Assembly: GCA_963576725.1 (NCBI GenBank)
Contig: OY755236.1
Span: forward strand, 64,020,636 to 64,084,635
From: Azorinus chamasolen
Taxonomy: Eukaryota > Mollusca > Bivalvia > Cardiida > Solecurtidae
Length of the DNA: 64,000 nt
Direction of reading: 5' to 3'
Shown here: in pieces, positions 1-10,875 of the stretch
How the letters are laid out: each line of letters begins with the position of its first letter
Position numbering within the stretch: the stretch's first letter is position 1
Notes under the pieces: model-generated
Told to the model about the DNA's origin: nothing
Databases searched by the model: none
What the model saw: only the letters and a program-made list of their open reading frames with translations
Position numbers and translations under genes: made by a program

Positions 1-188
1 TTCACCATCACAAGGACTACAATCTGACCAAGGGCTAATAATTTAAAATGTCTCGACAGACGAGCATTGGCATCTTCATGCAGTGCTCTTGTTAGGTTTA
101 AGAGATCAGCCTCATAATGAATAACAATGGTTTATTGCACATATCTTTTTGACAATTAAAGCATTTGTGATTGTGACTTTTTGTACAG

Positions 189-1395
189 CTGAGGTGAATA
201 CTGACCCCTGGAGTATGGATGGTCTCGGATCCTCCCTTCCATCTGAGCAGCCTAAGCGAACAAAAACTCCACAGGAGTTCCTAGGCACCCACTCTGGTCT
301 AGTGAATTTAGATGAACTTGTCAAACCAACTCAACCAAGTAAAAAAGGTAATAGGACGGTATATTATGGTGTTGATTTTACCTTTATCCTATCCCATCAT
401 GGGCTATTTTACTAAACAGGAGCTTTTACTAGAAAGAAAGGAATAATCTAGAATTGCATAGTATTGAAACCATTGTGATAAATAGAGCTTTTGCTCCTTT
501 GGAGTAAATGCTGTATTTATCACAATGGTTTCAAAAAGTGACTTTGACAGAGGCATCAAAAGGTGTCAATACAATATGGGGAATGGGTTATATGTGAAAG
601 TATAAACCTTTGGTCACATCAAATTACCAAATTGATAAGGTTCATATTTAGGAAATGTAATGAAATGTTTTTAATTCCTCAACTGAACCCTATCTTTACA
701 GCTGCTCATTAGAGTCACCTCTCCAAGGCAGTTTTAACCCATTCCCTCATATTGATGACTTTGTGAAACCATTGTGATAAATAGAGCGTTTACTCCTATA
801 GTAGCAAATGCTCTATTTATCACAATGGTTTCAAACTACAAAATTCTAAAAAAAATCCTTTTCTCTAATTAATGCTCCTTTTCGATAGATTATTTAAAAG
901 AAGTTGTATCTAAAAATAGCCTATGAGGTAATGGGTTAATAAGCAGAGCATGGGTTGGCAGAGAAATATGTGATTTTGATAGATTGGTATGCAATTTTCA
1001 CGGCTCTGCAGATGCTGCATTTTCGGAGATTTGGGTCTACACTGTCTCTAGTGACCAATTGACTTTTCCCCATATTTCATTTTGTTTCATTTAACCCTTC
1101 CTTTATATAAACACTTCTTCATGCTTTTGCAAACGGAGTAGACCCAGATCAGTGGCATGTAATCATCACTTTTTTTGTGTGTATTTCAGATAATAACCCA
1201 TTTGCATCACCACAGTCAACAAACCCTTTCGAGCAGCCGGCTCCAGTACGAGTGCCACTAAACCAACTCCAGGCACAGGCCTATAACAGCGGCTTTACTC
1301 AACAGAGCTCAGCAGGGCTACTACCAGCCCCAATGGTACCCATGGCCCCAGGCACAGGACAGCCACAGCAACCAGGCTATAACCCCTTCTTATGA
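189..1395 (+). CDS. Epsin-like endocytic adaptor, C-terminal part (two exons)
   Basis: Epsins bind PIP2 membranes through an N-terminal ENTH domain and recruit AP-2, clathrin and EH-domain proteins during endocytosis. Only the unstructured C-terminus is here. Exon 189-347 follows a TTTTTGTACAG acceptor and holds a DPW motif (AP-2 ear binding in the family) and a TPQEFLG...LVNLDELV block like the TPESFLGPNAALVDLDSLV block of vertebrate epsins. It ends at AAG|GTAATA in phase 1. Exon 1190-1395 follows GTATTTCAG and joins in frame. It holds two NPF motifs, an LNQLQ block typical of epsins, and a third NPF in the terminal NPFL just before TGA. The ENTH and UIM exons would lie upstream of the window. 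The family call is firm; the paralogue cannot be told. Confidence 0.85.
377..590 (-). mobile_element. MITE-B copy in the last epsin intron
   Basis: Reverse-oriented MITE-B. The central hairpin AAATAGAGC...GCT(C/G)TATTT is present but its core has decayed (CTCCTTTGGAGT). The element ends in AATGGGTTA. Confidence 0.7.
734..939 (+). mobile_element. MITE-B, full-length reference copy
   Basis: This copy shows the family layout. It starts TTAACCCATTCCCTCATATTG. A central hairpin follows (AAACCATTGTGATAAATAGAG pairing with its complement), then CTTTTCTCTA and GCTCCTTTTCGATAG, and it ends GAGGTAATGGGTTAA. The ends form an inverted repeat with TTAA outermost. No ORF is present. Confidence 0.8.
1091..1162 (+). 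mobile_element. MITE-A, truncated
   Basis: Only the TTAACCCTTCCTTTATATAAA end and the left hairpin arm (GTAGACCCAGATCAG) remain. It lies just upstream of the last epsin exon. Confidence 0.6.
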
Positions 1396-1494
1396 GGAAT
1401 GCTAGTGATAAAATCATATAGGCAACATTTTTAAACATTCATACAGAGTGAGCAATGTGAAGCACAGTACAGAGACTTTGTTTACCATTTAACC
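1396..1494 (+). other. Start of the epsin 3' UTR
   Basis: AT-rich sequence follows the stop directly. I find no AATAAA before the first MITE-A. The first canonical AATAAA on this strand is at 1679-1684, inside that MITE. Confidence 0.4.
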
Positions 1495-1733
1495 TTAACC
1501 CTTTATTCCATAAATATGCTTATGACATTGCAAACAGAGTTGACCCAGATCAGACGGCTCCTGAAGGAGCTGTTTGATCAGGGTCTGCTGTGTTTTCTTT
1601 CAAAATGATATAGATCATGATTCTACAGTTTCCATGACCAATAATTCAGGTGTTCATGTGCCATTATAAAAATTATCTAATAAATATTCATGATGTCATT
1701 TCTCATATGAACATTCATGGAGTAAAGGGTTAA
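1495..1733 (+). mobile_element. MITE-A, full-length reference copy
   Basis: Family layout: a TTAACCCTTTA end, then GCAAACAGAGT(A/T)GACCCAG, a core hairpin (CAGACGGCTCC...), then GATCAGGGTCTGCT, GATTCTACAGTTTC, GCCATTATAAAAATT, TATTCATGATGTCAT, and an AGTAAAGGGTTAA end. TTAA plus CCCTTT termini are what piggyBac-type MITEs show. This copy may supply the epsin poly(A) signal. Confidence 0.8.
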
Positions 1734-2240
1734 AACAATTTGGTTTATCAGCTTTAAGAGTCCATTTCTTTTGAAAACGCATCTGTCAAATAGTGTAGAT
1801 CCTAATGAGCAGCTGAATTACTTTGTTCCTCATTTTGATCTAGATCTTTGATAAAGATGATCATTAATTATGTCTACAGGGTGCAAAATATTACTTGTAG
1901 CAGATGAAGAATGATCACTATATACCAAGTCTCTGTGTTTGCAGTTTCTTTTAACAGATAAATAAGGCATTGATGAAAATAAGGCATTGTTGAACGCAAC
2001 TTTTATGCCAAAGAAGACACACATGTAAAAGCATGAAAAACTGGTTTATTTGATAGAAGTGAGGCAAAAGAATCATATATAAAACCGAAAAATTGACTTG
2101 ATTGACTTTATATTCTTAAGATTTGATAGATGCCCAATTTGGTGTTTTTATTTTCTCTAAAATATGAATTAACACATTAAAATTTGACGAGAAAATGAAG
2201 AAAAAAATGTTATCTGAAAATTAAAGCAGATGCCAAAGGT
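1734..2240. other. Intergenic, nothing recognised
   Basis: AT-rich unique-looking sequence without coding bias, RNA gene or family repeat that I can identify. Confidence 0.4.
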
Positions 2241-2325
2241 TGAACCCTTTACTCCATAAATACACCTTTCTAAGTCTTTGCAAACAGAGTAGATCCAGGT
2301 CAGATAGCTACGTAGAACCCCCATA
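2241..2325 (+). mobile_element. MITE-A, left end only
   Basis: AACCCTTTACTCCATAAATA through the left hairpin arm, broken at the point where a MITE-C begins. Confidence 0.6.
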
Positions 2326-2530
2326 AATTGATCCTAATGAATAGAAGTGGTGTCTTTAGAAGCAGGTGTTTGCTTAATGCAGGATGAAAGTTACGTAGAA
2401 AGCTCCTACAGGAGAATTCTGCATAACTTTCATCCTGCATTAAGCTTCAGCCTTGCTTTAAGACCAAGAATTATGCCTCTTTAAGATGGTCACTTTAGAG
2501 AGGTTATGCTATATAAAGAATAAGTTCGAA
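2326..2530. mobile_element. MITE-C copy
   Basis: The central hairpin is GCTTAATGCAGGATGAAAGT ... ACTTTCATCCTGCATTAAGC around GCTCCTACAGGAG. The flanks GGTCACTTTAGAGAGGTT match the other MITE-C copies. The outer ends are worn. Confidence 0.65.
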
Positions 2531-2632
2531 CCCTTAGATGTTTAATTTTGAATCCTTTAAAACTCTCATACAATGAAGATTCACCAATTTAATTGAGAGG
2601 GGTAGAAGTCATGCAGTTTATGGTATCTGTAT

Positions 2633-2876
2633 TAACCCTTTACTCCATGGAGACACCTTTGCAAACAAAGTAGACCCAGATGGAACGGCTTTGTTAAGAG
2701 TCATCTGATCAGTGTCTGCTCTGTTTGCTTATGGAGTGATAAAGATTTTAATCCACAGTTTCTGCCATGGTCAAAACATTATGTGTTCACATGCCATTAT
2801 AAAGTTTCTGTTAACTCAAACTGATATTTATGATGTCATTGTTTCTTGCCTTAATATTCATGGAGTCAAGGGTTAA
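2633..2876 (+). mobile_element. MITE-A
   Basis: Both TTAA ends are intact, but the hairpin core is scrambled (GGCTTTGTTAAGAGTC), so the foldback is weak in this copy. Confidence 0.75.
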
Positions 2877-3040
2877 GTAACCGCTTGCTGTTTAAAAAAA
2901 TAAAAAAGAGTCTATAAAAGCAAGTTGTTGTTAAATTCAAGTCAAATGTAATGAAGAAAACTTTGGCAAACTGCTAAATTCTCAGAGAATAGTTGAATTA
3001 ATTGATTTTCAAAAAAACAAACCAGTTGGGGGTCAAACAA

Positions 3041-3520
3041 GTTTGATCTTGAAGAGATGCTGAGCTGTTTAGCATGTCCTGTTTGATCTTGATGAGATGC
3101 TGAGCTGTTTAGCATGTCCTGTTTGATCTTGAAGAGATGCTGAGCTGTTTAGCATGTCCTGTTTGATCTTGAAGAGATGCTGAGCTGTTTAGCATGTCCT
3201 GTTTGATCTTGATGAGATGCTGAGCTGTTTAGCATGTCCTGTTTGATCTTGAAGAGATGCTGAGCTGTTTAGCATGTCCTGTTTGATCTTGATGAGATGC
3301 TGAGCTGTTTAGCATGTCCTGTTTGATCTTGATGAGATGCTGAGCTGTTTAGCATGTCCTGTTTGATCTTGAAGAGATGCTGAGCTGTTTAGCATGTCCT
3401 GTTTGATCTTGATGAGATGCTGAGCTGTTTAGCATGTCCTGTTTGATCTTGAAGAGATGCTGAGCTGTTAAGCATGTCCTGTTTGATCTTGATGAGATGC
3501 TGAGCTGTTTAGCATGTCCT
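3041..3520. repeat. Satellite: 12 units of exactly 40 bp
   Basis: The unit starts GTTTGATCTTGA(A/T)GAGATG and ends TTTAGCATGTCCT. Twelve units follow without an indel. Nearly all variation is one A/T position. Each unit contains a small inverted pair (ATGCT...AGCAT). Confidence 0.97.
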
Positions 3521-3925
3521 TTGGATACAAACTGTTTTCACTGAATCACAAATTGGTTTACATTTTAGAAAGAATTACTCAAATAAAATTTGAGGAATGC
3601 ATATTTGTTGATTTGAAGAAGTTAAAGAAACCTCGGGTATTGTCAAATAATTGATCAAATTTGTATATATGATTAAGGATGGCAAGGAGCGAAAGTTTTG
3701 TAGTCAAAGATGTCTGTAATATATTTAAAACCTGTAAAGCAATCTCAACCATGAAAGGATGTACATTTTTATATTCTCATCATTGTTAAAGAGATTTGTC
3801 CTAAGTTCGAGTTTGTTTCTTTCAATTATGTATAAATAATTGATGTTGCCGTACTGGAAACAGGGTTGGGATCATGTTTGTCCTTCTTGTTTCTAAATAC
3901 AATAGATCCTCTCAATAACAACTAC
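3521..3925. other. Intergenic, nothing recognised
   Basis: AT-rich sequence with no coding signal or known repeat. Confidence 0.4.
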
Positions 3926-4177
3926 TTAATCTTTCACTCCATCTTATACTCCATGGATATTTTATTAAAAAATAATGAATATATGAATATTAATCAACTT
4001 AAGTCTTATAATGGCATTATGAACAAGGGAAAGTTTTGACCATGGCAGAAATATAGAATCGTATCTGTATTATTTCGTTAGCAAACAGAGCAGACCCTGA
4101 TCGGAGGACTCCTACAGGAGCCGTCTGATCTTGGTCTACTTTGTTTGCAAAGGCATCAATATGGAGAAAAGGGTTAA
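3926..4177 (-). mobile_element. MITE-A
   Basis: Complete reverse copy with core GGACTCCTACAGGAGCCGTC and an AAAGGGTTAA right end. Confidence 0.75.
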
Positions 4178-4249
4178 GAATGAAGCACATAACAAATATT
4201 CATTAAACAATAATTACAGGTCTTATGTTATAAATTACAAGATGATACA

Positions 4250-4500
4250 ATAACCCTTTCTTCATATAAATGCCCTCTCATGCATTGGCAAACAGAGTAG
4301 ACTAAGATCAGACAGCTCCTGTAGGAGCCCTCTGATACCAGAGTCTGTTCTGTTTGCTTATGGATTTATATAGATATGATTCTGTAGTTTCTGCCAAGTT
4401 AAAAAAATCCTTTGTTACATATGTTATTGCATAAATTCAGCTAATGAATATTGATGATGTCATTATTTCTTACATGAATATTGAACAGGAAAGGGTTTAA
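4250..4500 (+). mobile_element. MITE-A abutting a MITE-B
   Basis: Full copy. Its right-hand TTAA (4497-4500) is also the left-hand TTAA of the next element. Confidence 0.8.
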
Positions 4501-4731
4501 CCCATTCCCTCATATTGACGACTTTTGACGACTCTGTAAAAGTGACTCTGTGAAACCATGGTGTTAAATAGAGCATTTGGCATTTGCTCCTATAGGAGCA
4601 AATGCTCTATTTATCACAATGGTTTCAAAGTACAAAATTCTAAAAGTGTCATTTTCTCTAGTTAATGCTCCTTTTCGATAGATTTATTCAAAGAGGCTGT
4701 ATCTGAAAATAGCCTATGAGGTAATGGGTTA
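4497..4731 (+). mobile_element. MITE-B sharing a TTAA with MITE-A
   Basis: Full copy with an exact GCTCCTATAGGAGC core. A short duplication (TTGACGACT twice) is present near the left end. Confidence 0.8.
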
Positions 4732-4802
4732 CCAAAACTGCCTTTATCTTGATTCATCATCAGTCAATACCAACCTGCAAAGGATACCACTGGGTGAATG
4801 CT

Positions 4803-5013
4803 TTAATCCTTTATCTAATGAATATTCACGGCAGATCCTTTAGGAATAGTAAATAAATATTTTGTTTTCAAAACAAGTGAATACATGGCTATGGCAGATA
4901 GCATATGATCAGATCTAAGATATTCCATAAGGATCAATCTGATCTGGGTCTACTCTGTTTGAAAATACATTGAATTTAAAAATGCCTCTCTGTCAGGCAA
5001 AAGTTTTAACCCC
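4803..5013 (-). mobile_element. MITE-A, decayed
   Basis: Ends TTTAATCCTTTAT and GTTTTAACCCC are recognisable. One hairpin arm is largely lost. Confidence 0.5.
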
Positions 5014-5061
5014 GTGAACACTAAATAACTTGTTTTCAAAATATCTCATCCTTTTCATTTC

Positions 5062-5304
5062 TTAACCCTTTCCATATTGAACAGCTATGCATGAATTGAT
5101 CACTTAAAGATTATTCATATTGATTTTTAAAAGGGAAACACTTAAAGGGAAGTGTTGGCTTAGACAAGCACTGTAATATCAAATCTATACAATTTCATAA
5201 GCAAATAGAGTAGACCCTGACAACAACTCCTGCAGGAGCTTCTGATCTGCGTCTAATCTGTTTGCAAAGGCATGAAAAGGCATTTATATGAAGGAAAGGT
5301 TTAA
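5062..5304 (-). mobile_element. MITE-A
   Basis: TTAA to TTAA. The core is ACTCCTGCAGGAG and the middle carries an internal change. Confidence 0.65.
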
Positions 5305-5370
5305 AGTCATTTTTTTGCTTTTCTTTTCAAAATTACTTTCAGAGTTCCAGAGCTCATCTGTATTGAACTA

Positions 5371-5696
5371 CATGTACAGTTGGAACTTCGATATCTCCAA
5401 CTTCATGGGACGATACAAATTACTTCGATATCACAGAAGTTCAACTCATTTTATTTCTAATCTGGACAATATCTAAGTTCACAGCTTAATGCAGGTCGAA
5501 AGTAATAGGAGCTTTCAGCATTACTTTCACCCTGCTTTAAGCTGTGTTTCTAGATATATGCATAGTGATACTGTTTTAGAACAATTCTGTATTGTAAATT
5601 TTGGAAGGACCGAGCTTTTACTTCAAGTTATCCCAAAATTCTAGTTATCCCAAAGTTGGAGTTATCCAAGCTTGAGATATCGAGATTTCACTGTAT
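5371..5696. mobile_element. MITE-E carrying a MITE-C hairpin
   Basis: The terminal inverted repeat is TACAGT(T)GGAACTTCGATATC against GATATCGAGATTTCACTGTA, typical of a TA-target Tc1/mariner-like MITE. Its middle is the MITE-C hairpin (CAGCTTAATGCAGGTCGAAAG and its complement), although its outer sequence is unrelated to MITE-C. Confidence 0.65.
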
Positions 5697-5970
5697 TTCC
5701 AAAGTTTTTTCCACAAATTCACCCATTGCATGGAAAGAATTCATAACTTAAGTACTGCAATATAAACTTTGGGCGTATCAGAAGTTTTAGATTTTTAACA
5801 CATGATGTTCATAATGACATAATAACAGAAGGATCTGATTTTATTCTTGTTGTACAATTGTGAATGGTGCTTCTATGTAATTGTTTGTTACTTTAATAGT
5901 GAAGTTTCATAGACTTGGATCTGTTGTGTCGAATTAATATGATCCATTTCTGAAGAAATACCAAATTCTT

Positions 5971-6169
5971 TCACCCTTTACTCCATAAATACACCTTTGC
6001 GAACAGAGTAAACCTAGATCAGACGGCTCATCTGATAAGGGTCTGCTTGTTTATGATATGATATAGATATGATTCTACAGTTTCTGCCATGGCCAAAAAT
6101 CCCTGTGCTCATTAAAAACTAATGTAATTAATTATTTCGTACGTGAATATTCTTGGAGTAAAGGGTTAC
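5971..6169 (+). mobile_element. MITE-A with core deleted
   Basis: The hairpin is reduced to CAGACGGCTCATCTGATAAG; both ends are readable. Confidence 0.65.
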
Positions 6170-6222
6170 GTGTACAAATAATGTACATTACATAAGTAAT
6201 GTATGTGTACAGTCAAACCTGT

Positions 6223-6446
6223 TTTAACCCGTTATCTGATAAGATTCCCTTTAGCGCCTTTGCAAACATATAAGAATGGCTTTGGTATGAGTCATCTGAT
6301 CAGGCTCTGTTTGCCTATGAATTATATAGATCTGATTCTACAGTTTCTGCCATGGCCAAAAATCAATTGTTCATTTACATTTACCATTATAAAAAATTGA
6401 GATGTCATAATTTCTTGCATGAATAAGCAACCAAATACTGATTAAA
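6223..6446 (+). mobile_element. MITE-A, decayed
   Basis: The left hairpin arm is lost. The right half (CATCTGATCAGGCTCTG through GCCATGGCC) is clear. Confidence 0.55.
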
Positions 6447-6477
6447 CATAGGGGCCGTAAAAAGCAAGTGATTGGTT

Positions 6478-6713
6478 GCCCCTTTCGTTCTTTTAAATGC
6501 TTTTTCATGCCTTTGCAAATAGAGTAGACCCAGATCAGATGGCTCCTGTAGGAGCAGTCTGGTGAGTGTCTGATCTGTTCGCCTATTGGTTTATAGATCT
6601 GATTCTACAGTGTCTGCTATGATCAAAACTTTCTGTGTTCAAATACAAACATAAATGTTCATAATGACATTAGTTCTTTCATGAATATATTACATGAACA
6701 GGGAAAGTGTTAA
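6478..6713 (+). mobile_element. MITE-A
   Basis: Near-complete. The core is GGCTCCTGTAGGAGC and the right end GGGAAAGTGTTAA is slightly mutated. Confidence 0.7.
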
Positions 6714-6802
6714 TGCAAGGCAGAAAAACCAGGAAACTTTGCATTACTTTTGCTACCACCTGCCATAAAAGACACAAAATTAGTCTTTTGTGTAATTGTG
6801 GC

Positions 6803-7021
6803 TTAACCTATTCCCTTATATTGACGACTCTGTAGAAGTCACTTTGTGAAACCATTGTGATAAATAGAGCAATTGCTCCTATAGGAGCAAATGCTCTATT
6901 TATCACAGTGGTTTCAAGCTAAAACATTCTAAAAAATTTCCTTTTCTCTAGTTAATGCTCCTTTTCGGTAGATTTATTCAAAGAGATTGTATCTAAATAT
7001 AGCCTATGAGGAAATGGGTTA
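6803..7021 (+). mobile_element. MITE-B
   Basis: Full copy with an exact GCTCCTATAGGAGC core. Confidence 0.8.
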
Positions 7022-7078
7022 TGGCAGGTTTTTTCTGTACTGGTCAGGTTGCTTCTGAAGTATTTAGTTAAGAACAAA

Positions 7079-7259
7079 TTTACCCATTATCTCATGAATA
7101 TTCATGTTAGAAATAATGACACCATGAATATTAATTAGTTGAATATTTATAATGGCATTATGAACAAGCAGATTTTGACCATGGCAGAAACTATAGAATC
7201 ACAAGGAACCGTCTGATCTGGGTCTAGTCTGTTTGCAAAGGTGTGAGATAGAGGGTTAA
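7079..7259 (-). mobile_element. MITE-A, one arm deleted
   Basis: TTACCCATTATCTCATGAAT to GAGGGTTAA. The deletion removed the core and one hairpin arm. Confidence 0.6.
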
Positions 7260-7713
7260 ATAATTGTATTGAAATTTAGTAAGTTTTTCAGCAACTTGAT
7301 TTTATCATGTTACTGGCAAATTCAGAATAACCTGAAAGACAATTTTACTTCAGTAATTGATTTGATAACCTGAAAAAAAAACCTTGAATTTGATAAACGT
7401 GATAAAGGTTGTTGATAGCTTTGTCCCCATGAAGGAAAACAGTCCTTTCTTTGTTTCCAGCATATAGATGGATGTAAATGACATTGATATTTTAGGCCAA
7501 CACAACAGTGATTGCTTGTTTAGCCACAGGTTTTTGTCACATTTGTTGTTTTCTTCGTCACTAGGCTCTCTGCATTGTAGAATCTGACCTTGACCAGGAT
7601 ATTCATTGTCAATTTCGTCCTTCATTGCTGCAGATTCCAAATAGATGAGGTACATTGTATTCCCTTCACTGGCTTATTATGGTCTTCACTGTGACAGATC
7701 TGGTTATGGTGAT

Positions 7714-7939
7714 AGCCCATTCCCTCTTAGGCTGTTTTTAGACCCAATCTTTTTGAATAAATCTACAGGAAAGGAGCATGAACTAGAAAAACAGGAAGAT
7801 TTAGAATTGTGTAGTTTTGAAACCATTGCAATATAGAGATCATTTGCTCCTATGGAGCAAATGCTCTATTTATCAATGATTTCCGAAAAATTACTTTTAC
7901 AGAGGCATCAAAAGGTTTCAGTATGTGGGAATGGGTTAA
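7714..7939 (-). mobile_element. MITE-B
   Basis: Reverse copy whose right TTAA (7936-7939) begins the following MITE-A. Confidence 0.7.
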
Positions 7940-8160
7940 CCCTTTACTGATGAATATTCTTGTAGGTAATGGTGAGATCACGGATATTAACTGATGTTTT
8001 ATAATAGCATATAACTATTTTGGCTATGGCAGAAAATGTAGAATCAGATCTGTTATGATTCCATAAGTACACAGCAAGCCTTAATCAGACTGCTATCACA
8101 GGAGTCATCTGATTTGGGTCTGCTCAGTTTGCAAATGCATCTATCAAGTAGAGGGATAAG
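7936..8160 (-). mobile_element. MITE-A sharing a TTAA with MITE-B
   Basis: Reverse copy with a weakened core (CTGCTATCACAGGAGTC) and an end mutated to GAGGGATAA. Confidence 0.65.
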
Positions 8161-8560
8161 TAGTTGAACTGCAGGTTGAAATGTCTTATTTTACAGTAGT
8201 TATGGGTTATCTGTCAAATATATTTGAGGAAGAATGGCCCAAAAAAGACCCAAAAAAATATTGTGTTTAATCAGATCAGATATATATCAAGTATTCTCCA
8301 GTTTTGGTTACAAACATCACTAGCAGTCTTGATTGATAACAACTACATATACCTTGAACTGACAATAAATGAAGGCTCTGTTCTGAGGTCTCAGCATGGG
8401 CTCTGTAATCAAAGGGTTTAGTGTTTCCAAATGCCTATATTCTGTAGTCAGAATGTTATTTTAGATGACTATTTACACAGTTTGGGCTACATTTTTCATT
8501 TGATGTGCACTTGAACGGTGATGGAAATAGTTTTAATGTGGAGACCCTTTTAACAAGTGT

Positions 8561-8773
8561 TTAACGCTTTACTCTGAACGTGTCTGCAAACAGAGTAGAC
8601 CCAGATCAGACTGCTCCTATAGGAGCCATCTGGTTGGGGTCTGCTTTTGGTTCTTATAGAATTATAAAGCTCTTATTCTAGTTTAAAACATGGTCAAAAA
8701 CTGTGTTAAAAACCCTATTTAACGTTAATGATGTCACTTATTTCTTACATGAATATTCATGAGGTACAGGGTG
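8561..8773 (+). mobile_element. MITE-A
   Basis: Exact GCTCCTATAGGAGC core. Outer ends are mutated (AACGCTTTAC, TACAGGGTG). Confidence 0.65.
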
Positions 8774-8846
8774 TACAGTTTTAGCAAACCTCTTGTTAAA
8801 ACTGTTTTACAACACTGAAATGAATACCACTTACCCCACTGAATAT

Positions 8847-9097
8847 TTAACCCTTTCCCTCATATAAACGTTGTTTCACACATTTGCAAACAGAGTAGAC
8901 CCAAAACAGACAGCTCCTATAGGAGCCTCCTGATGAGAGTCTGCTCTGTTTGCTTATGGATTTATATAGATATGATTCTATTGTTTCTGCTAAGGTAAGA
9001 AAATCCTTTTGTTTCATATGTTATTACATAAATTCAGCTAATGAATATTGATGATGTCATTATTTCTTACATGAATATTGAACAGGGAAAGGGTTAA
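8847..9097 (+). mobile_element. MITE-A, well preserved
   Basis: TTAACCCTTTCCCTCATATA to GGGAAAGGGTTAA with an exact GCTCCTATAGGAGC core. Confidence 0.8.
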
Positions 9098-9315
9098 TAG
9101 CGCTTATTTGTAAAATTTGTGATTCAATTCTTGTCCTGCATTTTTTCCTATTTCTCGTCAAAGAGAATGAAAGATTGTCAAATTTGTTCGGATCGTAGTG
9201 AAATGCTAAGTTACTGCACATTTCATATGGACCCAAACTGTTTAGAAAGGTAATTACGAGTTCATGCATCGTGTAGAAAGAGATGTAAATGATTTTTCTC
9301 AGTGGCATTTCGTGC

Positions 9316-9649
9316 TTAGCCCTTTACCTGATAGACAACCCCATAGCAAGCCGAGTAGACCCAGATCAGATTGCTCCTGTAGGAGCCATCTGACCAGGGT
9401 CTGCTCTGTTTGCTTATGAAATGATATAGATCTAATTCTACAGTTTCTGCTATTGTATTCAAAATTCCATGATAAAAATTCAGCTTATTAATATTCATAC
9501 AGTTTTCTTAAATATGAAATTCATATGAATATTCATGAGCCAGGGGAGGCCCTGATGAGGTAAAGGGTTAACAAGCATGCTTGATACAGTATTCATTTCT
9601 TACACGAATGTAACGAGCCAGGGGAGGCCCTGATGAGGTAAAGGGTTAA
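9316..9649 (+). mobile_element. MITE-A with duplicated tail
   Basis: The element ends at 9571. Its last part (GAGCCAGGGGAGGCCCTGAT through GGGTTAACAAGCAT) recurs at 9615-9656, so the tail and its flank were tandemly duplicated. Confidence 0.65.
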
Positions 9650-9656
9650 CAAGCAT

Positions 9657-10093
9657 CTGTGTTGTTTCACTTGTAATATAAACAATGTTTTGGTATGCAA
9701 ACTGTGATATGTATTTTGTATATGCTAAAGTGTGTGTTTGTCTAGTAATGTGACTCTTTGTGAAAACAAATGCAAGCAATCATATGAAGATACTTAGGAA
9801 ACTTTTAGATGTTTGTGATTTTTGTGTTACATTGTAATAAACAAAAATATGATAACTAATACATGTTATGTCACTTTAAGCGGGTAGGTGAAAAACTATG
9901 ACAAGATGAGATGCAAATTGATATAGCATTTCACCAGGATCTTGTGAGAAATAAAAGAAATAAACAACTTTCTCAGTATCCTGAAGTTTAAAATATGTTA
10001 TGTGAAGTTTCAAGAAAGTCTGCAGACAATGAAAGAATGTTGTGGGGAAAAGGTTTCATAGTCTTCATTTGATTTGGATCACTGTTGACATTT
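9657..10093. other. Intergenic, nothing recognised
   Basis: AT-rich. An AATAAA at 9836-9841 is present, but no gene can be tied to it. Confidence 0.35.
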
Positions 10094-10457
10094 TACAATC
10101 AAACCTCTCATAACTGGACATTCGAATTAGTATCAGTGCTGCTGCCAAAAGCGAGCTGGCTGTCATTTGTAAACAGTGTTGACCCAGATGTGAGGGCTCC
10201 TAGAGGAGCCCTCTGATCTGTATCTGCACATGTTTGTTATACCCTTCCATACTGTATGGACTCTACCAATAAACAATGATGGACTATTCTACTCAGAAAA
10301 TTCAGCATTGAAAGGGTTAATGCAGGTGGCAGCATAAATCAGGCTGAAAGTCATACAGAAAGCTCCCTCTTTCTGCATGACTATCACCCTGCATTAAGCA
10401 GTCACCTGCCTGAAAAGATCTAATTTCATTTATTTATTGTCCACTTTGAAGAGGTTG
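10094..10457. mobile_element. MITE-C split by a MITE-D
   Basis: The left part (TACAATCAAACCTCTC...) stops near 10143. The right part resumes after 10320 with the AAAGTCATACAGAAAGCTCC hairpin and the CAGTCACCTGCC flank, ending near TTGTACTGTA. Confidence 0.55.
10143..10320 (+). mobile_element. MITE-D inside MITE-C
   Basis: Hairpin TGAGGGCTCCTAGAGGAGCC, then CCATACTGTATGGACTCTAC and ATTGAAAGGGTTAA. The family resembles MITE-A only in the hairpin and end motif. Confidence 0.6.
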
Positions 10458-10462
10458 TACTG

Positions 10463-10657
10463 TACATTAAAACCTCTCTAATGTGACTACCAGAAAAAGA
10501 TCTGAGTCATAGAATGGGTGATAGCTTATTGCGGGACAAAGGTTATGTAGAAAGGTCCTACAAGAGCATTCTGTATAACTTTAATCCTGCACTAAACAAC
10601 CAGCTGCTTAAAAGACAACAATGTGTATTCATTAGGTTTTAGAGGGGTTCTACTGTA
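10463..10657. mobile_element. MITE-C, both ends present
   Basis: The ends TACATTAAAACCTCTCTAAT and AGAGGGGTTCTACTGTA form an inverted repeat with TA outermost. The hairpin core reads AAGGTCCTACAAGAGCATTC. Confidence 0.7.
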
Positions 10658-10743
10658 CATGTAACTTAGTGAAAATGACTTTTGCCACAGTAGGGCTTTG
10701 TTTATCATGTAACTTTTCCAACTTCATAACAAACAATCTTTAA

Positions 10744-10875
10744 TTAACCCTTTGAATTTTTAAAGTGGAATGGTAAAGTATTGATTTATGGTAGAGTTTT
10801 TCAGTGGAGAAACCCTCTGGTCTGGGTCTATACTGTTTGCAAATGCCAATTAAAGCATTTCTTGCATTCAAAGGA
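10744..10875 (-). mobile_element. MITE-D fragment
   Basis: TTAACCCTTTGAATTT to CTGGGTCTATACTGTTTG; one arm is missing. Confidence 0.4.

Noticed and set aside
3041..3520. CRISPR-like array
   Set aside because: Units are contiguous 40-bp repeats without spacers, in animal DNA.
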